NCBI RefSeq assembly: GCF_900105055.1
Contig: NZ_FNTA01000004.1
Location: 744,001-808,000, forward strand
From: Amycolatopsis lurida
Lineage (GTDB): Bacteria; Actinomycetota; Actinomycetes; Mycobacteriales; Pseudonocardiaceae
Length of the DNA: 64,000 bases
Direction: 5' to 3'
Shown here: one piece after another, positions 8,292-16,403 of the stretch
Position numbering within the stretch: position 1 is the stretch's first letter
Layout: each line of letters starts with the position of its first letter
Translations under genes and position numbers: made by a program
The notes under the pieces: generated by a model
What the model saw: the letters and a program-made list of their open reading frames with translations, nothing else
Databases searched by the model: none
What the model was told of the DNA's origin: nothing

Positions 8292-9697
8292 GGTGTCCTA
8301 TCCACTTTCCGCCGCCGCTGGACCGGCGGTCTCGTCTTGAACTTGGCGATGAGACTGAGTGCGGGGGCGGTCGCGATCGTCGACACGAGCGTCATGATCA
8401 CGAGCATCGCGAACACCGCCGGGCTGATCACCTTCAACTGGAGGCCGACGTTGAGCACCACCAGTTCCGTCAGCCCCCGGCAGTTCATGAGCGCCCCGAG
8501 CGACAGTGATTCGCGCCAGCCGACCCCGGTCAGCCGGGCCGCCGTGGTGCTGCCCACCCATTTCCCGAACACCGCGACCGCCGTGATCACCGCGGTCCAC
8601 AGCCACAGCGATCCGGAGCCGAGCAGGCTGAACTCGGTGTGCAGACCGGTGTAGGCGAAGAACAGCGGCAGCAGCAACGTCAGGGTCACGCTGCCGAGCT
8701 TCCCGGCGGCGCGGGTGACGACCGGATCGTTCCTCGGCGCGATCACCCCGAAGAGGAAGGCGCCGAAGATCGCGTGGATGCCGATCTCGTTGGTCGCCAG
8801 CGCCGACAGCATGATCCCGCCGAGCAGGATCGCGAGCACCGCCGACTCCGGCACCCGGGCGAGCGCCTTCGCCAGCAGTGGCCGCACGACGTAGAGCATG
8901 ACCACGACGAACACCAGGGTCAGCCCGACGGTGAGGAAGACCTCGGACGGCGTCCCGCCCTGGCTGACGGCGACCACGACGGCCAGCAGGCACCACGCGG
9001 CGACGTCGTCGACGGCGGCACAGGTCAACGCCAGCGCCCCCAGCGGCGTCTTCGACAGGCCGCGGTCGGTCAGGATCCGCGCCAGCACCGGGAACGCCGT
9101 CACGCTCATGGAGACCGCGATGAACAGTCCGAAAGCGAGGAAGCCGACGTCACCGCCGAAGGTCGGGTACATGCCGAGCGCGAGCACGATGCCGCAGATC
9201 ATCGGCAACGCGATGCTGACCTGGCTGACCGTCACGGCGGTGAAGCCGCGCTCGCGCACCGCGCCGAGATCGATCTCCGAACCGACCAGGTACATGAAGA
9301 AGATCAGGCCCAGCTGCGAAAGGATGTTGATCGCCGTGACCACCCCGCCGGGGAACAGCCAGCCGAACGCGCCGGGCCAGACGAGCCCGAACAGCGACGG
9401 CCCCAGCAGGATGCCGGCGACGATCTCGCCGATCACCGCGGGCTGGCCGAGCCGCCGGGCCAGGACGCCCGCGAGGTAGCAGGCGCCCAGGATCACCGGC
9501 AGCGCGACCAGCAGGCGCGCGTAGGTGTCGGGCCCGCCGCCGGCGGCCTTGGCGCCCGTGCTCGCGACAGGTGTGTAGGCCGACCCCAGGCCGAGCACCA
9601 CGACGACGACCACCGCCGGAACCGCGACCAACGCCGTCCCGACGACGATCCGGCGCAGCGTGGTGCGCCGCTCCCGGTCCCGCACAGCCGAATCCAT
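8288..9697 (-). CDS. CPA2-family cation/proton antiporter (NapA/Kef type)
   Basis: Membrane antiporter of 469 residues with about 12 hydrophobic helices. The conserved core LGQPAVIGEIVAGILLGPS is followed by the acidic helix ALTCAAVDDVAAWCLLAVV, whose Asp pair is the ion-binding site of this family. The ATG at 9697 has GGGAGAG upstream; a longer reading to 9784 would run into the preceding gene. It sits 13 bases after the amidinotransferase-like gene and overlaps the hydroxylase start by four bases. Between two biosynthetic genes it may act in export or pH/ion homeostasis during production, though a housekeeping role is possible. Confidence 0.85.
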   Translation of the reverse strand: MDSAVRDRERRTTLRRIVVGTALVAVPAVVVVVVLGLGSAYTPVASTGAKAAGGGPDTYARLLVALPVILGACYLAGVLARRLGQPAVIGEIVAGILLGPSLFGLVWPGAFGWLFPGGVVTAINILSQLGLIFFMYLVGSEIDLGAVRERGFTAVTVSQVSIALPMICGIVLALGMYPTFGGDVGFLAFGLFIAVSMSVTAFPVLARILTDRGLSKTPLGALALTCAAVDDVAAWCLLAVVVAVSQGGTPSEVFLTVGLTLVFVVVMLYVVRPLLAKALARVPESAVLAILLGGIMLSALATNEIGIHAIFGAFLFGVIAPRNDPVVTRAAGKLGSVTLTLLLPLFFAYTGLHTEFSLLGSGSLWLWTAVITAVAVFGKWVGSTTAARLTGVGWRESLSLGALMNCRGLTELVVLNVGLQLKVISPAVFAMLVIMTLVSTIATAPALSLIAKFKTRPPVQRRRKVDRTP

Positions 9698-9710
9698 CGA
9701 GTTTCTCTCC

Positions 9711-10523
9711 CTAACCGGCACGCAGTTCCAGCGTGCAGCATTTGACACTGCCGCCCGCCTTGAGCAATTCGGACAGGTCGGCACCGATCGGTTCGAAGCC
9801 GTGTTCCCGCAGCTGCGCGGTCAGCTCGGTGGCCGCCTGTGGCAGTACGACGTGCTTGCCGTCGGAGACGGCGTTGAGCCCGAACACGGCGGCGTCGCTC
9901 TCGGAGGCCAGGATCGCGTCGGGATACAGCTCCTTCAGCAGCAGAAGGCTTTCCTCGGAGAACGCGCCCGGGTAGTACATGACCGTGTCCTCGTCGAGGA
10001 CCGCGAGCGCCGTGTCTAGGTGGTAGTACCGTGGGTCGATCAGCGTCAACCTGGTCACCGGACGGCCGAAGAACTCGCGCGATTCGTTGTGCGCCTCCGG
10101 GTTCGTGCGGAACCCGGTCCCGGCGAGGATCGTCTTCCCGGCGACGAGATAGTCGCCCTCCCCCTCGTTGACCCACTGCGCCTGCCGCACGTAGCGATAT
10201 CCGTTGCCCCGGAACCACTTGAGATACGCGTCGGACTCGCCCGCCCGCTGCACGTGGTGGAAGCGCGCCACGAGTACCTGCCCGTCGACCACGGTGGCGC
10301 CGTTGGCCGCGAACACCATGTCGGGCAGGCCGGGGAGTGGTTCGAGCAGCTCGACACGATGCCCCAGGTCGACGTACAGGTCGCGCAGCCATTCCCACTG
10401 CGCGATGGCCAGCTCGGTGTCCGTCGGTTTCTTCGGGTCCATCCAGGGATTGATCGAGTACTCGACGTCGAAATACGTCGGCCTGACCATCAGGTAGTGC
10501 CGTTGGGTGGCAGTCCGTGACAC
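9711..10523 (-). CDS. DDAH / arginine-deiminase-superfamily amidinohydrolase
   Basis: A 270-residue penta-beta/alpha propeller enzyme of the guanidino-group-modifying superfamily, closest in look to dimethylarginine dimethylaminohydrolase. The catalytic cysteine is one of the pair near the end (SVKCCTLEL, about 262-263), the histidine is H168 in YYHLDTALAV, and acidic substrate contacts lie in MVFAANGATV and EGEGDYLVAG. It could hydrolyse arginine or a substituted arginine to citrulline, or transfer an amidino group. Such genes also occur as housekeeping ornithine/citrulline enzymes in actinomycetes, so membership of the cluster is uncertain. It heads the operon with the antiporter and the hydroxylase. 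Confidence 0.8.
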   Translation of the reverse strand: MSRTATQRHYLMVRPTYFDVEYSINPWMDPKKPTDTELAIAQWEWLRDLYVDLGHRVELLEPLPGLPDMVFAANGATVVDGQVLVARFHHVQRAGESDAYLKWFRGNGYRYVRQAQWVNEGEGDYLVAGKTILAGTGFRTNPEAHNESREFFGRPVTRLTLIDPRYYHLDTALAVLDEDTVMYYPGAFSEESLLLLKELYPDAILASESDAAVFGLNAVSDGKHVVLPQAATELTAQLREHGFEPIGADLSELLKAGGSVKCCTLELRAG

Positions 10524-10557
10524 GCTTCCTCCACGCGGTTTTGGGCGTCCTCCGCCA

Positions 10558-10580
10558 CCGGGCCCTGGGTAAGGGCCCGG
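10558..10580. terminator. hairpin after the first ATP-grasp gene
   Basis: Perfect 8-base stem (CCGGGCCC / GGGCCCGG) with a 7-base loop, 18 bases past the ATP-grasp stop. There is no long T run, as usual in high-GC actinomycetes. It separates the ATP-grasp operon from the amidinohydrolase operon. Confidence 0.55.
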
Positions 10581-10597
10581 TTTCGTCGTATCCTTTG

Positions 10598-11851
10598 CTA
10601 TTTCTGGGTTTCGGAGAGTTTGACCTCGATCTTCCCGGCGAGATCGTTCGCGTTGCGCATGGCTTCGTCGAAGGACGCGCCCAGCGCGCCGATACCGCCG
10701 AAGATGTTGTTGCCGAGCGGTGGGCGCTTGATCAGGTCACCCGGCTTGGCGAAGATCTTGAGGTAGTACAAGGAGTTCGATTCGTTCACCGCGGGCGGGA
10801 CGTCGATCGAGGCGATCACGCCGCCCGGGCAGATCAGGCACATCGCGGCGGTGTGCAGCCCGGTCGGGCTGAAGTGCCCGACGTCCGGCCGCACGCCGCG
10901 GGAGACGTCCATGAGTCCCTTGATCGGGTCGTAGCCGGCCGAAAGCCGCGCCATGTGGTCGAGTCCTCCACCGCCGGGCCGCACGGCGATCTCCAGCAGG
11001 AACGGTTTGCCCCGGTGGAAGCGGACCTCGGCGTGCAGCGCGCCGCGGGTCAGCCCCTGCGCCCGTACTCCGGCGGCGACCACCGAGTGCACTTCGGCCA
11101 CCTGCTCGGTGGTGAGCGACGTGGGCGCGTGGTGCACGTCGTCGTCGAAGGTCTCGCCCTCGGAAGTGACCCTGTCCACAATGGACCCGAGGTAGACCTC
11201 GTCGTCCCAGGCGACCGCTTCGATGAGGTGCTCATGACCGTCCAGAAAGGACTCGACGAGCAGGCCGTGCGGGCCGAGATCCAGCCCTTCGGCCTCCATG
11301 TTGTACCAGGACATCCCGTCGATGCCTTCGCGCGCCTGCGCGTAGCGCTCTCGCATCTTCTCTTCGTCGTCGACCCGGAAGACGAAATTGCTGGCCGCGC
11401 CGAGGGTCGGTTTGAGGATCACCGGATAGCCGAAGTCTTCGGCCGCTTGAAGGGCCGAATCGAGATCTTCGACGAACCGGTAGTCCGGATGCGCGGCCCC
11501 GCCTTTCTCGTGCGCCTGCCGCATGATCAGCTTGTTCCGGCTGGTCCGCGCCGCGTCGACGCCGATACCGGGCAGGCCGAGTGCTTCGGCCACCGCGGCG
11601 ACCAGGACCACGCCGGACTCGGAAAAGGTGAGCACACCGTCGAAGGACTCCTCCGCGTGCCACGCCTTCGCGTGCCGGATCAGGTCGTCGATGTGGTTGC
11701 TGCCGGCGATCCGGTACCGCTCGGACGGCCAGAGATCCTCGGTCCCGATCCCGTTGAGCACGTACAGCACCCCGCCGAAGTCCTCGATCTGCTGATACCG
11801 GGGCAGGTAGTAGTAGGAGTTCTGGCTGGCTTCCAGCGCGAGCAGTTTCAC
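10598..11851 (-). CDS. ATP-grasp ligase 1 (amino-acid/peptide ligase type)
   Basis: A 417-residue carboxylate-amine ligase of the ATP-grasp superfamily, predicted to join a carboxylate, via acyl phosphate, to an amine. The ATP-grasp lysine segment is YPVILKPTLGAASNFVFRV, and the metal-binding end is KPFLLEIAVRPGGGGLDHM (Glu then Arg/Gly-rich loop). The start is GTG 11851, which overlaps the flavoenzyme stop (GTGA) after a GAGG; the frame is open further upstream but only as antisense. It is the last gene of the carbamoyltransferase-flavoenzyme-ligase operon. The substrates are unknown; it is one of three such ligases in the cluster. Confidence 0.86.
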   Translation of the reverse strand: MKLLALEASQNSYYYLPRYQQIEDFGGVLYVLNGIGTEDLWPSERYRIAGSNHIDDLIRHAKAWHAEESFDGVLTFSESGVVLVAAVAEALGLPGIGVDAARTSRNKLIMRQAHEKGGAAHPDYRFVEDLDSALQAAEDFGYPVILKPTLGAASNFVFRVDDEEKMRERYAQAREGIDGMSWYNMEAEGLDLGPHGLLVESFLDGHEHLIEAVAWDDEVYLGSIVDRVTSEGETFDDDVHHAPTSLTTEQVAEVHSVVAAGVRAQGLTRGALHAEVRFHRGKPFLLEIAVRPGGGGLDHMARLSAGYDPIKGLMDVSRGVRPDVGHFSPTGLHTAAMCLICPGGVIASIDVPPAVNESNSLYYLKIFAKPGDLIKRPPLGNNIFGGIGALGASFDEAMRNANDLAGKIEVKLSETQK

Positions 11852-13005
11852 GACACACCTCGCAGGGCAGGACGGATCGGGTGGGCACCGCCCGCTCGCA
11901 CGAGCGGCCGGTCGAGCGGTTCGAGTCCGGTCGTGACCGGGTCGGCGCCGGTCAGGCGCGCGGCCAGGGACCGGGCGATCAGCGGGGCGAACTTGAACGA
12001 CGAGCCGCCGCACGCCGCGTAGGTCAGCACCCGGTCGCCGAGGACGGCGAGCATTGGGCCGAGGGTGGAGCGCCGGGCCAGGTAGTGACAGTCCCGGGTG
12101 TCGACCAGCCAGTCCCGGCGGAACCCCGGGATCAGCGTGGCGAACGTGTCGATCAGGTGTTCCCGCCACCACGAGGGCACCGTGGCGCCACCGATCTCGT
12201 CGACGACGCGGCACGCGCTCGCGGCGCTGAGCTTCAACGGCGTCCCGGCGACGGGCGGTACCAGCCACGCGCCCCCGTCGGAGCCGAGCGACGTGATCGC
12301 CGGGGTCGCGGCCCACGCGGCGGCGTCGGCGGGCGGCACGTCGCAATAGAGCATCGTCTGCCGGTGCAGCACGAGTTCCCTGGACAGCGCGGGCGCCAGC
12401 AGTTCCCGGGACCACGGGCCCGCCGCCACCAGGACGGCGTCACCGCGAAGTGTCTCCCCGTCGGCCAGCCGGACCTCGGCCCGGTCGGCGTCGATCCCGG
12501 TCACCTTGCGATGCGGATGAAGTTCCGCGTTCGCGTGCCATCGCAGCCGTGTGGCGCACGCGGTCAGCACACGATCGGCGAGCAGCACCCCGGCATGCGA
12601 CTCGAAGATCGCACCCGTCCCCGGGACGAACCCGGCGTGCGGGAATTCGGCCGCGAGCTCGTCCGCGCCGAGCACCTCGGCCTTCGATCCGGCCGCCGTC
12701 AGCAGCTCACGCGCGGCCGCCGCCTCGGGCGCCGGAAGCGCGGTGAGCGCGCCGACCTGTTCGTAGAACGACGTGGCCAGCCGGTGTTCGAGCTCGATCC
12801 ACGCGTGATGCGCGCCGACCGCGGCCGCCGTGGTGGCCGGGTCGCCGGCCTGCGACGCGCGCAGCACACGGTGCCGGTCGAACGAGGTCGCGCCGGAGAA
12901 CGGGATGTCCGCCTGGTCGGCGAGCACCACTTCGTGCCCGGCCGACAAGCACTCCAGCGCGGTCAACAGGGCGATGACACCACCGCCCGCGAACACGACT
13001 CGCAT
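11848..13005 (-). CDS. sarcosine-oxidase/DAO-family FAD oxidoreductase
   Basis: A 385-residue amine oxidase of the MSOX/glycine-oxidase fold. FAGGGVIALLTALE binds ADP of FAD at the N-terminus and YAACGGSSFKFAP is the family's C-terminal flavin loop. Cys306 in DTRDCHYLARR aligns with the CxY motif that carries covalent FAD in sarcosine oxidases. GGAGGGGG precedes ATG 13005. In s56-p1 biosynthesis an FAD enzyme of this general class oxidatively cleaves the lysine side of an N-N linked intermediate and frees the hydrazino acid; I infer the same role here. The gene overlaps the ATP-grasp gene by four bases. Confidence 0.84.
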   Translation of the reverse strand: MRVVFAGGGVIALLTALECLSAGHEVVLADQADIPFSGATSFDRHRVLRASQAGDPATTAAAVGAHHAWIELEHRLATSFYEQVGALTALPAPEAAAARELLTAAGSKAEVLGADELAAEFPHAGFVPGTGAIFESHAGVLLADRVLTACATRLRWHANAELHPHRKVTGIDADRAEVRLADGETLRGDAVLVAAGPWSRELLAPALSRELVLHRQTMLYCDVPPADAAAWAATPAITSLGSDGGAWLVPPVAGTPLKLSAASACRVVDEIGGATVPSWWREHLIDTFATLIPGFRRDWLVDTRDCHYLARRSTLGPMLAVLGDRVLTYAACGGSSFKFAPLIARSLAARLTGADPVTTGLEPLDRPLVRAGGAHPIRPALRGVS

Positions 13006-13050
13006 GGTCTTCCCCCTCCGGGCGAGACTTCGTTCGGGCACCACGAGGTA

Positions 13051-13104
13051 CCCGGATGCCACCGCTGGGTGGTGGCATCCGGGCCTTGCCCCCGTCGGGC
13101 AAGG
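13051..13104. terminator. two tandem hairpins between carbamoyltransferase and flavoenzyme genes
   Basis: A perfect 13-base stem with 7-base loop (13051-13083) and a 7-base stem CCTTGCC/GGCAAGG (13084-13104) lie directly after the carbamoyltransferase stop. They can act as a terminator or attenuator inside the operon, lowering expression of the flavoenzyme and ligase. Confidence 0.6.
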
Positions 13105-13107
13105 ATT

Positions 13108-14676
13108 TCAGGAGGCGCGCGGGGTCACGAACGTGTCGTTGATGACGTAGCCGTCGAGGCCGTACGTCTCCCCGTACTCGATGAGATCGCTGGTGCGGTT
13201 GAGGAAACCGCGACCGTTGTTGTTCAGCGACGTGTTGCACAGCACGCTGAACCCGGTCTGCTCACGGAACGCCTCGAGCAGGTCGGTGATGCCGGCGTTG
13301 CGCTCCCGCGTCACCGTCTGGGTGCGCGCGGTGCCGTCGACATGCGTGATGGCCTTCAACTCGTCGGAGGTGACGTGGTTGAAGTACAGCATGTACGGAT
13401 CCTGCACCGAGCCGACGAACCACTGGGGAGCGTCGGATTCCAGCGCGATCGGCGCGATCGGGCGGTAGTCCTCGCGGCGCTTGATCTTGTTGAGCCGCAC
13501 CGTGGTGTCCACGGTGAACGGCGCGGCCAGGATCGACCGGTTGCCCAGCGCCCGCGGGCCCATCTCGTACCGGCCGCGCGCCCAGCCGATGATGTTGCCG
13601 TCCTTGAGGTACTTCGCGACCTCACTCGCCACGAGCGGCCGCGTCTCGTACTTGGCGGGATCCGGGACGACGTCCTCGACGAAGTTCTCCCCCGCGTAGA
13701 CGTCCCATTCGATGGTCGCCTGCCCGGTGTAGAACCATTGCGCGTCGATGGCCGTGCCCAGCGCGGAACCACTGTCGTTGGGGCACGGCGGCACGAACAC
13801 CGACGAGAACAGGCCGCTCTCCCGCCACAAGCGGTTCCAGTCGCAGTTCAGCCCGCAGCCGCCGGAGATCAGCAGCGGCAGGCCTTCGGTCAGGTTCTTC
13901 TCGGCGTAGTCGTAGAACCGGTTGAAGATCGCCTGCGAGTGCTTCGCCGCGGCGTTGCGGTATTCCTGCGACCAGACACCGGCGTTGTACAGATGGGACC
14001 AGGACATCTCCTCTTTGGACAGACCGAGGATGATGCCGTCACGGTCGAGGATGAAGTCGATGGTCTTCTGCTCGTCCGGCGTGAGCGGGCCCGGTTCGGC
14101 GAACCCGGTCAGCGCCATCTGCTTGCCGGCGTCGTTGAACCGGAACTTCCCCTTGCCCAGCGGGAAACCCGGGTCGGCCAGCGCGAAGAGATACGCGTAC
14201 TTCGCGCCGGGGTCGGTCAGGACGTGCTGCAGGTGCGTGGCCTCGCCGCGCTCGTCGATCCGGTAGAAGTCACCGATGTTCCCTTCCCACACCAGGGAGT
14301 AGTACGCCTGGCCGGGCGCCGCGGGGGCCATTCCGAGGGAGGTGTAGATATGCGAGCGCTCGTGGGTCGAGGAGAAGTACCGCACTTCCTTGCCGAAGAA
14401 CTTGCCGGCCTCGTCGGAGATCGCGCCTTCGCCGACACCGAAGTATCCGGTGCGGGACGGCGGTTCCACCGAGAACTCCCCCTTGACCCAGCCGCCGAGC
14501 GCGACCACGTCGGGCTGCTTGTCGAGCATGCCCGCCGCGCGCGCCATCAGCTCGCCGGTGATCCGGTCGTAGCGCGGGTAGTTGTCCTTTTCCGACTCCA
14601 GCGCGAACAGCAGCTTGCCGTCCTCGATCGCCACGATCCCGCCATCGTGACCCTCTTTCATCGACAGAATCAGCAT
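13108..14676 (-). CDS. NodU/TobZ/CmcH-family carbamoyltransferase
   Basis: Transfers a carbamoyl group from carbamoyl phosphate, through carbamoyl-adenylate, to a hydroxyl of a small molecule. The 522 residues cover the whole family: an N-terminal YrdC/Kae1-like part with the STHERSHIYTS metal motif and the GGCGLNCDWN nucleotide loop, then the C-terminal GRYEMGPRALGNRSIL signature. The start ATG 14676 (MLILSMKEGH) has only a weak ribosome site. It leads an operon with the flavoenzyme and ATP-grasp 1, and its promoter region carries the dyad element shared with the long operon. An O-carbamoyl group in the final product is the natural inference. Confidence 0.9.
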   Translation of the reverse strand: MLILSMKEGHDGGIVAIEDGKLLFALESEKDNYPRYDRITGELMARAAGMLDKQPDVVALGGWVKGEFSVEPPSRTGYFGVGEGAISDEAGKFFGKEVRYFSSTHERSHIYTSLGMAPAAPGQAYYSLVWEGNIGDFYRIDERGEATHLQHVLTDPGAKYAYLFALADPGFPLGKGKFRFNDAGKQMALTGFAEPGPLTPDEQKTIDFILDRDGIILGLSKEEMSWSHLYNAGVWSQEYRNAAAKHSQAIFNRFYDYAEKNLTEGLPLLISGGCGLNCDWNRLWRESGLFSSVFVPPCPNDSGSALGTAIDAQWFYTGQATIEWDVYAGENFVEDVVPDPAKYETRPLVASEVAKYLKDGNIIGWARGRYEMGPRALGNRSILAAPFTVDTTVRLNKIKRREDYRPIAPIALESDAPQWFVGSVQDPYMLYFNHVTSDELKAITHVDGTARTQTVTRERNAGITDLLEAFREQTGFSVLCNTSLNNNGRGFLNRTSDLIEYGETYGLDGYVINDTFVTPRAS

Positions 14677-14731
14677 TGTGTCACCGAATTTCGCTCGCCT
14701 TCATTCGTCGACTCATTCAAGCCGCGCGGCC

Positions 14732-14768
14732 CGTTGACCGGAAGCGCCGCGCGGGGAGAACAATCAAC
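14732..14768 (-). promoter_or_regulatory. shared cluster dyad element, copy 1
   Basis: GTTGACCGGAA and, 17 bases on, GAACAATCAAC (plus-strand reading) flank a variable centre. The outer GTTGA/TCAAC form an inverted repeat. The same element lies at 31121-31158, and in both cases the inner edge is about 56 bases before the first start codon of an operon. It overlaps the stop of the NB-ARC regulator gene. Candidate binding site of the pathway regulator. Confidence 0.65.
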
Positions 14769-16215
14769 CTTCGGACGAGCCACCCGGCAGGGTGCGCACC
14801 GCCTCGTGGCGCAGCGATTCGAACGCGTTCTTGCGCGTCCTGCGGCCCGCCATCGAGACCGCGGCGGCGAACGGGCCCGGTTCGCGCTGCCGTTCGGCGG
14901 CGAACGCGCTGACCAACCGGGACACCGCGTAGCGCCCGGCGACGTTGGCGCGCTGGAGAAGTCCGGCGTCCACCACGGATTCGAGGAGTTCGTCGGCGGT
15001 CTCGATCATGATGCCCATCGCGGCGGCGACGCCGATCGACGTCGTCCAGCCCGCCCCGCTCTGCCCGAAGTGCTGGACGGCCTCCCGTTCGGTGGGCGAG
15101 AGATGGTCGTACGCCGCGGAAAACCGGTCCCGCACGTTGACGTCACCGACGCAGAGGCTGCCCATGAGCCGTTCGCGATCGGCGAGCTGGCCCGCGGTGT
15201 ACGCGATCGCCCATTCCGGGCGCGCGGCGATCTTGCGGCCGACGATGTTGACCGCCAGCGGAAGATCCCCGCACAGTTCGGCGATCGTGTCGGTGGCGTC
15301 GTGCTCCGCCCGCACCCGGCCCGGTCCGGCGATCCGGCCGATCAAGGCCAGCGATTCCTTGCGCGAGAACGTATCGAGCTCGATACGGTTCGTGTCCTCC
15401 AAACCGAGCAGCCGGGCGCGGCTGGTGACCACGACCTGGCTGTGCGGTGCCTGGCCGAGCAGCGGCCGCACCTGTCCCTCGTCCCGGACGCCCGTCAGGA
15501 GCACGAACAACCTGCGTTCCGCCAGCAGGGACCGGTACAGCCCGATCCGCTGCATCGGATCGTCGGGCACCAGATGGGCGGGCACGCCGAGCGCGCGCAG
15601 GAACCCGCGCACGATCCCGTTGGCCGACCGGCCGCCGGAGCCACTGTCGCCCAGGTCGGCGTAGAGCTGCCCGTCCGGGAAGTCCGCCGCCACCTCTTCC
15701 GCCAGCCGCAAGGCGAAAGCCGTCTTGCCCACGCCGATCGGGCCGCTGACGAGCAACGGCACCTTGACCGGCCCGCTCGCCCCGATCATCTCGGCGGCGT
15801 CGGCCAGATCCCTTTCCCTGCCGACGAAAATCCTCGATCCCATGGGCAGCTGGGCCGGACGGGCGAGGCGGATGACGCCGGATGCCGTCGCGTGCGCGCC
15901 GTCCGGCGGAGTGTCGGCCGCACGGTCTTCCCGTGTCTCGGCGCCGGCCCCCGGCTGTCCGGCGACACTGCGCCAACGCCGTTCCCACACCGCACGGTCT
16001 CCACCGCACGCGGAGACGAACGCCAACGTCACGGCGAGCGTCGGCAAACGATGGCCGCTCGCCGCGCTGGACAGCACGGAAGGTGCGAACAGTGCGGTCC
16101 TGGCGAGTTCCCGGTAACTCGGGTTTCCCGCCCGGTTCCTCAAAACGCGCAGATCGTGAGCGAATGCGGCGATCGGACCAGTGGAGCCGTCCAACGGTCG
16201 CTCGGGTCTGCCCAT
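14764..16215 (-). CDS. HTH/NB-ARC ATPase transcriptional regulator (AfsR-related)
   Basis: Probable pathway regulator of 483 residues. Residues about 15-75 resemble an XRE-type helix-turn-helix (RNRAGNPSYRELARTALF); after a linker comes an NB-ARC ATPase with Walker A GPIGVGKTAFAL (about 165) and Walker B-like RLFVLLTGVRDE, then a winged-helix segment. There is no BTAD domain, so it is not a true SARP, and no TPR tail. ATG 16215 follows GGGGAGGGAGAGGG. It stands alone between the two operons; perfect palindromes upstream may be autoregulatory sites. Confidence 0.82.
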   Translation of the reverse strand: MGRPERPLDGSTGPIAAFAHDLRVLRNRAGNPSYRELARTALFAPSVLSSAASGHRLPTLAVTLAFVSACGGDRAVWERRWRSVAGQPGAGAETREDRAADTPPDGAHATASGVIRLARPAQLPMGSRIFVGRERDLADAAEMIGASGPVKVPLLVSGPIGVGKTAFALRLAEEVAADFPDGQLYADLGDSGSGGRSANGIVRGFLRALGVPAHLVPDDPMQRIGLYRSLLAERRLFVLLTGVRDEGQVRPLLGQAPHSQVVVTSRARLLGLEDTNRIELDTFSRKESLALIGRIAGPGRVRAEHDATDTIAELCGDLPLAVNIVGRKIAARPEWAIAYTAGQLADRERLMGSLCVGDVNVRDRFSAAYDHLSPTEREAVQHFGQSGAGWTTSIGVAAAMGIMIETADELLESVVDAGLLQRANVAGRYAVSRLVSAFAAERQREPGPFAAAVSMAGRRTRKNAFESLRHEAVRTLPGGSSEG

Positions 16216-16269
16216 GCCCTCTCCCTCCCCTGGATGGGGTAACGCAATCGCGCTGCGTGACCGCCATCC

Positions 16270-16290
16270 TTGTGGCCTTCCTGGCCACAA
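16270..16290. promoter_or_regulatory. perfect inverted repeat upstream of the NB-ARC regulator
   Basis: TTGTGGCC and GGCCACAA with a 5-base spacer, 55-75 bases before the regulator ATG and in the divergent gap with the gene at 16404. Symmetry and location suggest an operator. Confidence 0.5.
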
Positions 16291-16346
16291 CCCTAAAGGA
16301 CCAATGAAGGATGCAGCAGATACAAATAGGTGACTCAATGTACAAA

Positions 16347-16361
16347 GTCCAATAGTTGGAC
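16347..16361. promoter_or_regulatory. second palindrome in the regulator/16404 divergent gap
   Basis: GTCCAATAGTTGGAC, a 6-base perfect inverted repeat with 3-base centre, 43-57 bases before the ATG at 16404. Candidate operator; the gap is also clearly less GC-rich than the flanking genes. Confidence 0.4.
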
Positions 16362-16403
16362 GTGGAAATTCACCCCCTTGGTGGCACCGGATAGGGTTCG
16401 CCC

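Noticed and set aside
14764..16215. SARP activator.
   Set aside because: There is an HTH and an NB-ARC ATPase but no OmpR-type DNA-binding domain joined to a BTAD domain.
11881..16242. A 1,453-codon open frame on the plus strand.
   Set aside because: It is antisense to the flavoenzyme, carbamoyltransferase and NB-ARC genes, which have clear family motifs. Its translation is Arg/Gly-rich without domains, a usual product of high-GC third positions.
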